Counted from the first letter of the stretch, positions 13,109-27,900 are shown. The stretch is 64,000 bases of DNA from Tetranychus cinnabarinus (GCA_022266195.1 WHVY01000005.1:4340001-4404000); one strand, 5' to 3'. Notes: generated by a model from the sequence alone, not told the origin. Made by a program: numbers and translations.

Positions 13109-15025
13109 TTGGCTAGAGTATGACAATTGTTAATCGACGCAGATTAAAGGTGATTTTATCGACACTTTGAAAACACTCATTGAACGGTTGAACATTTTTT
13201 TTCGTTTTTTTCAATTCTTTTTCACTTTTCACTCATTTTTAGTCAATTCATGCAATTCATTTGGTGACAATCACAATTTTTAAACTTGATTCATTTCGTT
13301 TAATTACATTTCCAATGGTAATTATGATGATTAGTTTGATGATGAGTAGAGATTTTCATTAGTTAGTTAACTTTTTCATGGAAAATTGTTTCTTGTTCAT
13401 TTTTTATGTTCAATTCATTGCAACGAAAACTCAGTTTGGACAGTTTGGTTTTTCGCTGTTTTACATTAACTTGATCAATGCTGCTCACATTATTGACACT
13501 CTCACAACTAAAGTTACTAACTTTATACACTTGAACCAACTAATATCATAACTCCTTGCTTTTCAATTTTAAGTGCAATTCCCTGGATTAGTCTGCCATC
13601 TATTGACTTTGAACTCTACTATCAACTTGTTACAAGTGAAGCTAACAGTTGTGCTGCCATCTAGTGTGGATCGAAAAGGGATAATCGATTAGTTAGACTC
13701 ATCATTATAATCGATTTTTTAGACTTTTTCGGTGCGAGATTTGAACGTTCGAATTTTCCCACTTTTTTACTCTTTCTTTTCCTCTTTGTAATCTTTCTCG
13801 TCTTTCTGTTGCATCAGCAATGGTGATATTAAAAATCGATTGTTTTAAAAAATCGATTAAAATCGTTCGAAAGATTTCACTGCCATCTGTTAGAACAGCT
13901 ATTAGCTAATACATGCTTCTTGTTTTGTTTTGATTTCTTGCACTTCTAATTATCAAAGATCCATAGTTGATTACATCAATTTGATTGCTCATTCAATATT
14001 GTTTATTTTTATGCATAAATGATAATATACTGACTCATGACATAAGATTGAATAACGAGCTGCTGTTAACGGTAGAGAGAAAACCAAAAACCTGGTAATT
14101 CTGGTAATTTTTTGGTTCTCAACCTTTTTTTTTGTCTGTCACCGATTAACAAATTCACATAGGTGTACCTGACTTTTTCTTAACCTGAATTTAACTAAAA
14201 AATTCCAGAAAATTCAACTTTTATCATTGCTTCCTTTCTTGCTAATTATTAATCATTAGAGTTGGATTTCCTTTTAAAGGTTGATGATTCTATTGGCTAT
14301 TAATAGCTCTATGAGATTTTATTGCTAATTAATCGTTCCATTAGTGTGAATATATTTAGATGCGTTCAATTGATGAATACTTTTCTTCAAATCTGATTCT
14401 GGTTCCACCAAAATTGGTTCAAAACTGTAAATGTTTTTGAATCATTCCGATCGTTAATGGTTACATTTGGTTTTGTTAGATGTCACTAACGGCTCAAGTA
14501 TTAATGGGTGTGGTAACCAGAAGCTTAGAAGCAAAGAGAAAAGAGCAAAAGCTGGCAACAAGATGAGATTAAATGTTTAGTGAGAAGCCATCAACATGAT
14601 CTCAACTTTAGATGGCAGCTTAAATTGATATGAAATTTGGGTTTCATCAATTTTCTATTACTGTTTATAAATTGTGTGCTCATTAGGATTTAATTTCTAT
14701 ATTTTATTATTATAATCGACTCATCATGGAAACATTATGCCATCTAATTGTGTAAACAGGATAATCAGTTGTTTTTAATTGTTACATTACCAGTTTTCCC
14801 TTTTTTGTCTAGCAGTTACGCCATCTTAAAGAGTCTTCTGGTTTTCCCTGTTGATGGCTATTCTTTCTCTCTTTTTATGCTCTGTTTTTATCATTTGACA
14901 GTGGAAATGGAATCAATATTTACCTTTCTTTTTTAGTTTTCAATTGAATCACTTTTTTTTAATCATGTATCAATGGTGATATTAATTTTATCAATATCTC
15001 TCTTTGTGTCAACCTGTGTCAATCA
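13109..15025. promoter_or_regulatory. Divergent intergenic region between GPCR and plexin A
   Basis: About 1.9 kb separates the two opposed coding starts. Transcription start sites and any 5' untranslated exons must lie here or further away, but none can be fixed. The region contains six copies of a GCCATCT-type motif (13594-13602, 13654-13664, 13880-13890, 14609-14619 inverted, 14737-14747, 14819-14828) and four AATCGATT palindromes between 13683 and 13858. These are the only clear regulatory-looking signals. No convincing reading frame was found. A 62-codon frame at 14748-14936 looks like chance. Confidence 0.5.
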
Positions 15026-16465
15026 ATGAGCCTTCTTCATCAAGTTTACAGCCGTTTCAACCAACAGGATCATCTTTACCAGGATCCTGATCCTTACCAC
15101 CATCCACCAGATAAACAGCATCACAAGCACTATAAACACCAGAAGACGGATCATATTGATCAGTCTTCATCCAATCAACATTATCGTCATCAAAAGTATC
15201 ATCATCCACATAATCAGCGACATGACCTTTGTCATCATCACCCTCATAAGTCTAGCAAACCATCTACATCTACTTTAAATAACCATCATCTGCATAATCA
15301 TCGTCGCCATTTTCAACCATTAATTTTCATGTTTTCTCTTGTATATATTGTGATTATTTTCTCCACTAGGCTTGTTTTATTTGTAGATTGTCAACCTAGA
15401 ACAATACCAGCAACCAATAGTTCTTATGCCGCTTTTGAGGATGTAAATAATATTAAATTTAATCATTTAACCGTCAATGATTATACTGGTCAAGTTTATA
15501 TTGGAGCTGTTAATAGGATATACCAGCTCAACTCTAATTTACGTCTTGAAACCTCTGTAGAGATGGGACCCCGACCTGATTCAGCTGAATGTCCAGTTAC
15601 CCGTAATTGTCCAGGTATCCGTTTAAAGCCAACAAACTATTGGAATAAAGCTCTTGTCATTGATTATCCTAAAAGTCAACTAATTTCCTGTGGCAGTCTG
15701 TTTCAAGGTGTATGCTCAGTCCATAGATCAGAAAACATTTCCATACACGAGACACCAGCAAATGAATCTGTGGTGGCCAACAATGCGACCGCTTCTACGG
15801 TTGCCTTTATAGCACCCGGACCTTCAAGTCTAACTCGAATGCATGTTCTGTATGTTGGTGTTTCCTACACTGGCAATGGTCCTTATGGTTCGGATGTGCC
15901 CACAGTTTCAAGTCGATCCCTAGACTCATCCAACATGTTTCTTGTCGCTGCCACCGGTGTAACAACAGGAACCCGTTTACTGGTAAACTCGTTGGCTCGA
16001 GATCGTTATCCCATAAGCTATGTTTACGGTTTCTCATACCAAGGCTTCTCATATTTTGTCACATTTCAAAAGAAAACCAGCGAATCACCGAAACCCTTTA
16101 TATCTAAACTTGTTCGCATCTGTCAAAAAGATCTCCATTATTATTCTTACACTGAAGTTCCCTTGGTCTGTAAATCTGATGAACACGATTATAATTTGGC
16201 CCAAGCAGCTTACGTTGGAAATCCTGGTTCCGAACTGGCTGTTTCATTGGGCATCACTGCCCAGGATAAAGTTTTATTTGTAGTTTTTGCCAAATCACTG
16301 GATAAAGGTGATGTTTACAATCAACCCGATACTAAATCAGCTCTCTGTGTTTATGCCTTATCCGCTGTCCATCGGAAATTCACTCAAAATATTCAACATT
16401 GTTTCAATGGAAACGGAAACCAAGGACTTGATTTTGTCAATCCAACCAAAGATTGTGAACTAACT
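15026..16465 (+). CDS. PlexA: Plexin A coding exon 1: leader, signal segment, most of Sema
   Basis: The exon has 480 codons and ends in phase 0 at donor CT|GTAAGT. Residues 1-96 are dominated by His, Gln, Asn, Tyr and Asp with many HH pairs. Residues 97-120 form a hydrophobic segment followed by DCQ, typical of a signal peptide end. The ATG at 15026 is the first in-frame ATG after an in-frame stop at 14960-14962. A second ATG at 15329 (Met102) would give a conventional short signal peptide. The Sema propeller starts at about 144 (FNHLTVNDYTGQVYIGAVN). Key conserved pieces are LISCGSLFQGVC and VVANNATASTVAFIAPGP. Which start is used cannot be decided from sequence. Confidence 0.9.
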
Positions 16466-18899
16466 GTAAGTCTTATCCACTCCTAATCTTGTTTATGTCC
16501 GTTTATCCTCATTTTTCTTCCTATTCTCATATTCTTCCTTGATTATCCTCTATCTCTCTCTCATTTCCAATCATAGTTTGCTTTACGCTTTCTTTACCTT
16601 TTTGCTCTATTTGCTTTTCAATGTTTGCAAAAAGCAAGCACCAAGTTTTTACTTTAGTTTCCCTTATTCTTTCTTCCTCTTCTTCCATCCTCTTTCGTTG
16701 GTCAGTGTGTTTGTTGACCGACAATTATCACAGCAACCAAACACTAACCAAACCAACAACGACAACCCAGCTTTGAGCCATATGTTTGTAAACCCAAATT
16801 ATTGACATTCAATAATGATTAAAAAAATATGCTAAAGGATGCAGATTATCCTTGTAAAAAGTCTCATTCCTCTTCTCGCATTTCGCTCTGGGTGTGCTTT
16901 CTAGACCCGTAAAAAAAGAGCCTGAAAAACATTGACTCTTTTTTTACCCAACATAACCTTTTCCCTTTCCTCATTCTTTCTCTTACCAGTTTTATCTTTC
17001 TCTATGGGGCTTCTTATTCTCATCTTTCCATCCTCCTCATCTCATCGTCATTTCTCTTTCCCATGAAGATACATTAGATAGTTTCACCATTTAAACCATT
17101 AACTTTTTACCACTTTCAGTGGCTAGGCACTTTCACTCGACACCAACTTTATTTCATTTCAAATCTTCACAATCTACTGAAATTAAAAATCAACTCCAAT
17201 AGATATAATTTTCATTATCAAACGCTGAACATTTCCGTTTATTTAACCCAAACTATTAATTTCAATTTAATTTTCCTGTGGCAATAAAGCCATTTGTCTT
17301 CATCTGCAAATAGTTTCTTCATTCATCTTTTTACGCTCCTCAGTAATGTCCCTCTTTTGCGTCCTCTTTTCTCGTCCTCAACATTCAATATTTTAAGACT
17401 TGAATCATTTTCCTTTTCTCATGTTTTCCTTTAAATTTAACGCGTCAATCAGTTTTGCCCTTTATTGCTATTTACCGAGAACAACTTTGATTTATTAAAT
17501 GCATTTCTTTTTACAGTATCGTTAACTTGATTGTCTTGCTTACCATTTCTTATTCCTCTACTTTTTTCATTCTGATTTTTCTTCATTTTTTTCCCTTCTC
17601 TTCTTCCCTTCTTCCTCAATAATATTCAGGTTGTTAGTTTGCATTATTATGCTTTTTACTGCTTCATGTATGTAATCAATTTAACTGTATCGTTATCCTG
17701 AATTCAATGATTGCTTTCCTAAATCATTTGCCTTTCCTTTTAATAGATTTTTGCCATTTTCGTTTTTTTCGCTTCTTCTGTTTCACCTTTCTATATTATA
17801 TCATTATTGCCATGAAATGAAACAAAGATGCTCTCAATTAACACCGGAAAAATTGTTGCCAAAAAAACAGTAACTCACTAACTTTAGTAATTTGCTATTA
17901 ACTATCCGCATCATCATCATAATCATCACCATTCCTTTGCAAGTATACAAAGTATTTATGCTATTACTCCCTGTGTATGTGCAAAGGTGTAAATTGATCA
18001 ATTGATCTTTAATTATCTCTTAATGGTTTTTATGCTCTTTTACGTTCAACTTTACGTTACAAAAAGAGCCTTAAGAAGTGCTCTTACTGTTCCATTTAGT
18101 ACAACCAATTCTCAAGATATTCAACTTTATTTAGTTAGGTTAATAAGATTTTTACATAACAAGGTTAACCCATTGTTTGTCATTATTCAACTTGTTACTG
18201 TTTGTACCAGAATAACCAGAAACTGTATTGCAAGATCTAATGTGATGAAGAAAAAATCAAAGACAATTACAGTTAATGTTATAAAATTAGTTTGCTATTA
18301 GACTTTCATTGTAACATTTAATGTTTACCAGAAAATGAAGAGAAACAAAAACCCAAAAAATAGAATCTTGGGTTAAGGTAAAATTTGAGGAGATTTTCAA
18401 GGAAAGATCATGAAATGTCAGAATTAGTTTGTTGGTAAATAATGATAAAGTGATAATAGTTTTTCAATGTTTTGTTTCATCTTTGGAAATGATTCTTTTG
18501 TTTTAAATGAAGTTTTTGTTGAAAAGTTGATGTTGGGTTTCACTCGTATTTCATAGTCAGTAATTATCTTTCAATGTCCATGGTTTTCATCATATCGACC
18601 CTTCTACTTGGTCAATACTGATTGAATTTAATTACTTACAAGGATCACATTAAGCTTTACTTTTACCTCCATCAAACTCCATCTTCACTCTCATCTTCTT
18701 CCTCCTTTTCTCTCTTTTATTTTCATTGCTTTTACTTTTTTTTCATCATTTCTCTTCCATTTACTCTGCAACCTTTTTCCTCCAATCTCGTGTAATCTTT
18801 CATCCAAGAGAAAGATGAAACCTTCTCTAGGGAAGAAAAAGAAGATGAAAGTAATCAAAAAGAAGACGATGAAGATGATGAAAATGAAGTTGGAATGGA

Positions 18900-18932
<33 letters not shown>

Positions 18933-21900
18933 AGTAGCAAGAAAATGAATAAAAGAAACTCCAAGCTTAGAGATTTATTTGCCTAAAAATGATGAAAGTT
19001 ACAAGAAACATTATGATCTATTTTCATGATTATGATGAACTTGATCATCTTTGCCTTTTCTTCTTTTCCCTTTTCCAATGTTGAAACTAGGAAATGAATA
19101 AAAGCATTATCAGCTCTCTCCTTCATGAGACTTTTTAAAGGTTTACCTTCACGGAACGAGAAAAACATCAGAAAAGGATGATGAGGATGAAAACAGAAGT
19201 TGAAATGAAATTTCCTTCTTCACAATTCTTAGCTATTTTTTTATTGATCCTCCATGACTTATATATTTTACTCCATTTTCATTGTACATGTTACTCCATT
19301 TCATAAATGTCACCATCGATAATAATCACTGATGTCTCTTTCTAATTCACTTTCTTTTTCTTCTTGTCTTCTCATTATCTTCATCCTTTTACCATCCAAT
19401 TATTTTGGCTGCCTTTTTGACTGTTTTCCCATTTCATTATTTGCTTCAAATAATGTTCAACTTAATCCATCTACGAATTGCTTTTCACTCAACTTCATGC
19501 CATTGTTTTGGGTTACCACAAATACCACTTCTAACCGGACATTAACTTTTACTCATCACTTGTGATATTACCTTCATGACATTATTGTGGTTCATGATAA
19601 TGTTGAAACCTCTTTTTTTGCCATTTGATGGATCATCATTTAATCTGCAAAATTTGCATCACTTTGATTCTTAATCATGATTAACAGCAAGTGCAAATAA
19701 ATGATGATTTCTGTGGATTAGATGTAAACACTCCTCTTGGTGGAACCATGCCCATTGAAGCTTCACCAGCTATCACTTATCACAATGTGCTGCTTACCTC
19801 GGTTGCAGCCACCTCAACTCATGATTATACGGTTGCCTTTTTGGGCACCTCAACGGGTTACCTTAAGAAGACGGTTGTTGAAACAGTTACCTCGGCCTTT
19901 GAATATGCGACTTTACTCATTGATGAAGGAAGTGCCATTAATAGTGACATGCTTTTCTCATCAACCAATAAAAATTATCTTTATGTGATGACAGAGAAAA
20001 GGGTTACCATGCTTAAAGTTCAAGAGTGTCAAATTTATCGAACCTGTTCAGAGTGTTTGGGTGCTCGTGATCCCTACTGTGGTTGGTGTTCATTGGAAAA
20101 TAAATGCTCTCTGAGAAGTGATTGTGCTGAAGCTGCAGCCGATCCACTTTACTGGTTATCCTACAAGTCGGGCAAGTGTACAACCATTACCCATGTCAGT
20201 CCAGCTCAACTTCAACGAACCACAACCCGAACATTGGGACTCTTTATCGACAATTTACCCGCCTTGGATGGACAATTTTTTTGTGCTTTCACTGCATTCG
20301 GTAAAACTCGGATAACCAATGCAACACGTTCAGTTCATGGTATCAACTGTCCAACTCCACCAACCGATACTTTACCTCAAATACCTCCTGGAAGTCACCA
20401 TTTTACTGCTAAACTTTCCGTTCGAATGAAAACTGGACCCGATTTTGTAGCAACCAATTTTACCTTTTACGATTGCAGCTCCTACCTCAGCTGTACTCAA
20501 TGTGTTTCCTCACCTTTTCCCTGTGATTGGTGTGTCGGTGGTCACCGTTGTACCCATGATACAGGGGAAAACTGTCGAAATGACATTCTTGTCACTGGAC
20601 TTCGATCCATTGGTCCAAGTATACGTTCTGGTCCTGGATTTTGTCCTCGAGTCAATGCTACCTCTGCCATCTCTAGTGAAGTGTTGGCACCTTCTGGCAG
20701 TTCCCAACGAATCCAAGTAAAGGTTGAAAATATTCCACAATTTATCGTTTCAACTCGCTTCATCTGTCAGTTCAATATTGAGGGACGTGTTAAACAAGTT
20801 CCTGCTCAGCTTCTTGGTGATACAATTTATTGTGATCAAATGAAATTCCAATACTCAACAAATGCTCCCAACATAACGGCTGCCTTTGCAGTCATCTGGG
20901 ATGGAGCAAAGCCACTCGATAATCCACAAAATATTCACGGTAAGTCGATTTAATCTAATCCCAAAAAACCCAGACAACCTTTTACATTCATTAATTATTA
21001 TAGATTATAATCAACATGAAAATTATACCCTCATTACCATCATCTTTTCAACATTCCCTCAACATTGTCATCGTTGAACAAAAAGAGCTTTGATTCATGT
21101 CTATTTTGAATAACTGTCGCTTCCAGTTGCCATTTATCAACTCAGTTTACCCAAAATATTTACATTTTTGTACCGTTCACATTCTGTGTGTCTTTAGGGC
21201 GTCAGTTAACTGTACGACAAGCTGTCAAGAGAAGAGGCAAAATCATGCATAAACTGTAAAGGCACGCACCCTTAAACGCAACCACGAGTTATATCACAAA
21301 TTACCTTAATCTTTCCCTAATCTTTGATCTTGTCTCATGAAAAGAATCTCTTTGAGAGAAAAGAGAAACAAAAAATTCTTCCCTTTTTTCACTCTTTCTC
21401 TCGTTGATTATAAACGTTAATAATAATGATGTAGATTCACAGAAAAGACCAACCTTAAAATGAAAGTTTCCCCATGTTATTGACCTGGCCCTACCTTTTT
21501 TCGTGCCATTCCTCTTAATTAAAGTCTATCCAAGGATGAACATTGTCTTAATAACATATATTTTTTTCTCTCTCTTTTCTCTCTTCTCTTTAATTATTAC
21601 TTTTATTTCGATTAAATCATCATTGGTCCATAAACAACAGTCATTGTCTATCAATGTCAAGGAATGGCTGATAATTGTGGCATGTGCCTGGAGTTGCCTG
21701 ATAAATACAACTGTGGCTGGTGCCATGATCAGTGTGATGTTGAAGAGAAGTGCACTGAACGCGCAAAAGACAACCAATTGGCTTGGCTTAATAAACAGCA
21801 AACTTGCCCTGATCCACAGATCGTCGACTTTTTCCCTAAATCGGGTCCATGGGAAGGTGGGACCAATATCACCATTGAGGGCATCAATTTGGGTCGAAAC

Positions 21901-24900
21901 TTTGAAGACATTGGAAATGGTGTTCATGTTGCCCATGAACAGAATGGTGTTACCATTGGATTAATTAATTGTGTTCCCTTCAAGGAGCGTTATGTGAAAA
22001 CATCTAGAATCACTTGTCAAATTCGTGAGCCCAACATAACCCGGGTCATGGCCAATTCAATTGCTGGACCTGTAGTGGTTAAAGTTCAAAATGATTACAC
22101 GGCAAAGTCGAGTGAATATTTTCACTTTGTGTCTCCTCTCATAACATCCATTGATCCCATTTCGGGTCCCAAATCGGGTGGAACTCGACTCAAGATTTGG
22201 GGTCTCCACATGAATGCCGGTTCTTCCGTTTCAGCCTACCTTGGTGATCTTCCTTGTGAGGTCATTTCTCGTGATCAAAATCTTGTAGAGTGCATGACTT
22301 CGGCTCGAGTTGAACCCGGTGAGGAACGGGTTCGTGTCAAGTTTGACTATGGAGTGAGAACCTTTGAATCATATCATTTCTCTTATGTTCCCGATCCAAC
22401 CATATCAACCGTTGAATCTGGTTCAGGTCAAAAGTATGTTCCAAAAGGTATTCCATCGGGTGGAATTCGTATTTTTGTTAAAGGAACTCACCTTAAATCT
22501 GTTCGCAATCCAATGCTCTATGTTGAAGTGGACGGTGTTAAATATAATAGTACGTGTGTCGCTGAAACTGATGCCGACATGAAGTGTAAAAGTCCATCTG
22601 TTCCATTGGATAAGATTAAATTTTCCGATTCAGATGATTATCTTGAGCTTCATTATGGGTTCATCATGGATGCAGTTCCTTCCGTCATGGATTTAACCAA
22701 ACGCCGTTACAATCCATTCACCAAATTTCGCATGTTCCGTAATCCAGAATATCATAACTTCAATGAACCAAAGAGGATCAAATATTACAAATCAGACTAC
22801 TTAACTATTAATGTAAGTAAAAAACTTTTCTTCCTTTTCTTCTTCTCTTCATCTTCTCCTGCTTCAAGATTATCCGTCACGCAGGTTTACTCACCCTTCT
22901 CTCACCCTCCCCTGGTTCAGTGTTTTAATTCATTTAATGTAACCAAAAATGTTGATTGCATGAAAAACAGGGAGAAAGAGTGAATCATTTTTTCACTTCT
23001 TCCACTTAACCATTTCATGTGCATTTGCTGTTAGATAACATTAAGGTAAAATGAGACACAATGAGGCTTGATGAGGATTCTCATTATCTTAAGATTAAAG
23101 TAAGAGTATTATCATCATCATCATCAACAACAACAGCAGTTGCATTAAGAATACAGATTCACCAAAAAAAAAGGGTAAAGAAAAGGTTAAATGTGAATTA
23201 GAAGCTATTAACTTTATTAAGATAGCTTCAGTTTGAAACCTTGAAACTCTCAGATTTTATCGTAAACTCTTATTTATATGTCACTCTAAATGCATTCACT
23301 TGCATTTCTATAGTTTCTTAGCACTTTTTACCATTCATTTCCCTCTTGATCCTTCCCTCATCCTCTTCTACTTACCCTTCAATCCTGCAAGAGTTTTAAT
23401 TAGATTTGTCTATTGAATAGGTCATCATGATTCCTTAAACTCAATTCTTTCTATTTACTTTTCCAGTTAACAAATTATCAAATTATTTTCGATAAACAAA
23501 TTATATCCGTAAATGATGGCAAACCTTGTTTGTTACCTTCCTGCCTTCATCCCTTTACCTTCAGTAGCAATTGTAAAGTGTACTTGATGACTTTGAAAAA
23601 GCATCCGAATGTTGATATTGTCAGATGAAAGTATAAAGACAAACAAACAAACCTTTTCTGTTACCTTTTGTCAACTTAATGTCATCTTTTCGTTTTTTAC
23701 CTTCTTTTCATCTAAAGTGATAACTAAGGATGAAAGGTGTATAATGGTCCAATGATACCAACTTTTCATCCTTTCAAATATTAAATGAAAAAGTTTCTTC
23801 TTCTTCATCCTTTTTTATCTTCAACTCTTTACTCTTCATTGGGCTTTCCATGAATTCAACATTTCTTTCATAATCTTTATCATCTTTCTCATCCTTCCTA
23901 TTCCTGCGTCGCCTTATATCAAAGTGATTATTTATTTATTAGAAATGAAATAAATAGCTGTTGAGATTGCATGAGTTGAATAAGTTTCATTAGATGAATG
24001 GAGGTTGATATTGAGACAACAATGAGAAATGGTGAAAAATTGTGAACACTTGAATCGTTTTTACTTGTTAACAGTCAATTATGACAAAACTATTAACGTT
24101 TCCCTAACAATAACTTTTCATTGATTAAACGTTTACCTTTTATCAAAGTTGTGATTTAATATTTGCTCTCTTATTAGCTTATTCATGCAATTCAATTTGA
24201 AATGATCAATACTCGTGAGAAGATGTTAATTGTTGTGAATGGTAAATCAATTGAATGTTTGCTCGTTTGGTCAGTGTAACAGTCTAACAATGGCTATTAT
24301 TAATTTGACCAATCAAGTAACAAAATCAATTTGTGACTTTACCTTTTTCAACTTGAACTCTCTTGACCAACATGAGTGTCTCCCATAAGATTTAAGTAAA
24401 TAACTGTAACAATTTAATTTTCATTGTTCCAACAATTCCAACATGATTAAATCTATTCACTCATCATTACCATTCAACCCATTTTTATCTGCAAACAATC
24501 CCAATTCAATCCAATTAACATCAATCCTTTTTGTCCTTTTCCTTCCAATTTATTCCTTCCTCCTCCTCCTCCATCTTTCCCTCCTCATCCTCTTTCCATC
24601 ATCAAACCCGATCCTCAGTCTTGACTTTTTTTTCCTTAATATGAAAGTTCTGTAAATGATGGCTTTTGATTATTAACCAAAATGATTAAAAACATCTGAT
24701 AACCATTTCTTCAACATTGAATATTCCGTAATCACAATTAAATGTGTTGAATCAAAAATTAGTGGGCATTGATTTATGTCACTTAAAGTACTAACAAATT
24801 CATAAGATTCCTCTGTTAGGGTGGCAAAAATGTTATCACTTATTCACTTGCCTTTTCTTGCCACCATCATGATTGAATTGTGAGAATATTTTTCCATCTC

Positions 24901-27900
24901 TTAATTGAAAAATATAATATATTATGCTGTGCAAAGTGAAAGATATTTTCATCATAATTTTCACTCATTCAACTTGCTCTTCAGGACATATCATTTTGCA
25001 TTCCCATACTTCATTACTTATGCCTTTTCCCTTCTTCCTTCAACATTTCACTCTGTCTCCTTCATTTCTTTTCTTACCTTTTCTTTTCTTCTTCCCTTTA
25101 CCATCATTATCTCCATCCTCATCATCATCATTATCATTTCTCCATATTATTATCAAAAGTAGAAAAAAAGGAAAAAAGAAGAAGAAAAAAATTCTGTTTA
25201 TCCTAAATTTCGTTGAAATTTATTTCTTTTCAAGAAGAAGATTTTTTTTCTTCTAGTTTGGGTTAACTCAATACTTGATCCTTCTCTTGATGCTTGTTCA
25301 TGAAAAATTGTTACTCATGGATCCACACATGAGATGAATGAATTTCAAAGGGAATCAAGCCTTGAGGCCATTTTATCCAAATGAAGAAAAAAGATACGCC
25401 CAATTCATAATCAATATTTTGCTTCTCTCAAACCTGCCAATCTCCTTTTCTCATCTTCTTCTCATCCTCTCATCTTTTATGTCTATCCTCAATAATCTTG
25501 TAAGATTATACAGTTTGATGTTAAGTATCATGCATGTTATATTAAATATTTCATTTTGTTTCTTCTTCTTGCAAAGGAACAAGAGAAACAAGAAAAGCGA
25601 TTCTGATTCATCTCATGATGGCCAAAGAGTAAAATGTTCATCTGTTTTTGTTTCCTTGTAAACCTCTTGAAATGCTATTATCTTTATGTTAACATGCTAA
25701 TATAATGATGACCATTTTGCATTTATTGCCCTTTACAGACTTTCCCATTTCTGCCATTTCTTCCCCATCTTCAGCCATTTCCTCTCCCACTCTTGTTCAC
25801 TCTTCACTTGATCACTTTGATCCATCTTTAATTACATTTACCCTTTGTCTTGATTTGATTGATGACTAAACCTGATTCAATGTAATTTGCCCTTTGTTAT
25901 TCAATCGTCAATCGTTTAAACAATTTTTACAATTGCAAAAGATTCCAATTGATTTCAATTTCAAATTTGATTGATTTTCTTGATCGATATACTTTTCCCT
26001 TTTGTTTCCTAAATGATTATACAAAATGATGAAAACAAATATCTTTTTATATTCATTTTTATCATTTCCATGTTTGCAATTGAAACAAAAAAAAAGTTCC
26101 ATTACAGGCTTATCTGTGTCATTAATTTTTTCCAATTTAACCTCATCATTTGTAATTTTTTGATTATCCCTTTCAATTCCCTGTTAACACATTTTACATT
26201 CATAAGCTTGGAACAGCTTTAGTCATTTTCTCATTAACCATGTAAATCAAGAACCACTGATAGTTACGCCTCTTTGTAACAACCTTATTAATCTTACCTA
26301 AAGAGTGCTCAAGGGAAAGCACAGAAACTTGTAAAATGATGATCCAGGATGAGAGGAAAAGGCAGTGAAAACGCAAGAAAATCGATTAAATTTTATTATT
26401 ATTGCCAATTGAATAATTCATTGCAACTCTCATGTTAATTATTTGGCGTGCTTTTATACAAAGGTTGATGGTTTTTCTCATTTTATATGAGAAACGGTTT
26501 CATTGCAATTGTCCAATTGTTTTTATTTCTCTGTCAACCTTTGACGATCTCATGTAATATTGTCACTGAGATATTGAAACAAATATTGTTGGATTGACAC
26601 AAAAAGCAACCAAAAACAAATGAAACTCTGTTGGGCGAAAAAAGAAAAAATCAATTCTCTAATTCAGCCTTACATCTTTACTGTGTTTTGTTTTTCAATC
26701 TCATTCAGTTTCATTCAGTTTCATTCAGTATTTTTCTGGTTACTTTTTTGTTTGTTTGTTTGTTCACTTTTCTTACCTTTTTTGTTGTATATTATTCTTG
26801 TAAGATGAAAATGATGATAACTCGGATGAGGAAGAAAAAAAGAGAATTGAAAGAGAAAAGGGAAAAAATTTTTATTCCATTTTGATTGCCATTGATCAAT
26901 TGTAATGTGCTCCTAGGATTTGCTTTGATTGAAGGTTTGGAGAGCAGATAAAGAAGCCAGTTGAAGAGAAAGGATCGTGAAGATAAAGAGAGACAGAGGA
27001 TGAGAAAAAAAGGAAAGATGAAAGGAATGAAGAAGATGCTAAGTTAAATTGATAGATTCACCAGAAAAAAAAGAAACCAAGAGAAGTGTTTTTCAACTTT
27101 CTTTAAGGTTGTTATTTCCTTACAATGTGATTACAATGAAAGGAAAAATAGTCGACAAGGAAAAACTTTCTAGACTTGCTTTTCACACATAACAAATATA
27201 TATATTACGAGTGTGTATTTGATTGTACAAGGAAGCAAAAATTTGGAGAAGAAAAAAATGGAACCAGAAAAAAGTATAACATGTATTTCATCTTTCAAGT
27301 TTACTTTTCGTTTTTCATCTTCTCTCATCTTCATTCTTGCCATTCTTACTCTTAACAATTTTCCTATTTTTTATTCCATTACAATGTTCATGCCTTTTCG
27401 TCTCTTGAACAACCTTCCAAGTTTCAGGGTTTGGTTCATCTTTTTTCTTCTTCCCTCTGGTTAATCTGTGACTCACAGACATTATTTGATTGTTAATCAT
27501 TTATGTTGCATTCACTTTGTTCACTCGACTCATTTATTTTGATAATTTGACCGCAATTCACTTCAACATTTTCAGTCCGAGTTGGTCAATTTCAACTCCA
27601 TTTACTAATCGCTAACTGTTTTTTTGTTGTGCTGTTAAATGAGTTGAAGATTAAGGAATCAAAATGATGGCCATTTATAATATACAAATATGATGTATGT
27701 GCACAATATCATTATTACCCTTTAGGCAGTTGAGATTAAATTGCTCTTTAGGTTACAAAGTTGATTAAGTTGAGTCTTGCTGGAAAAGTGATCTTGAAAA
27801 AAATGATTACTTCAAATTATTGAGGTTAATTTAGGCTAATCTGTTGAATCCTGGTATCATGATTATTGTCTTGCTTGCTCACTGAACGTGTCTTGCTTAA

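Noticed and set aside
21503..21964. 153-codon frame overlapping plexin exon 3
   Set aside because: It is in another phase, begins in intron 2, and its apparent length comes from overlap with the real exon.
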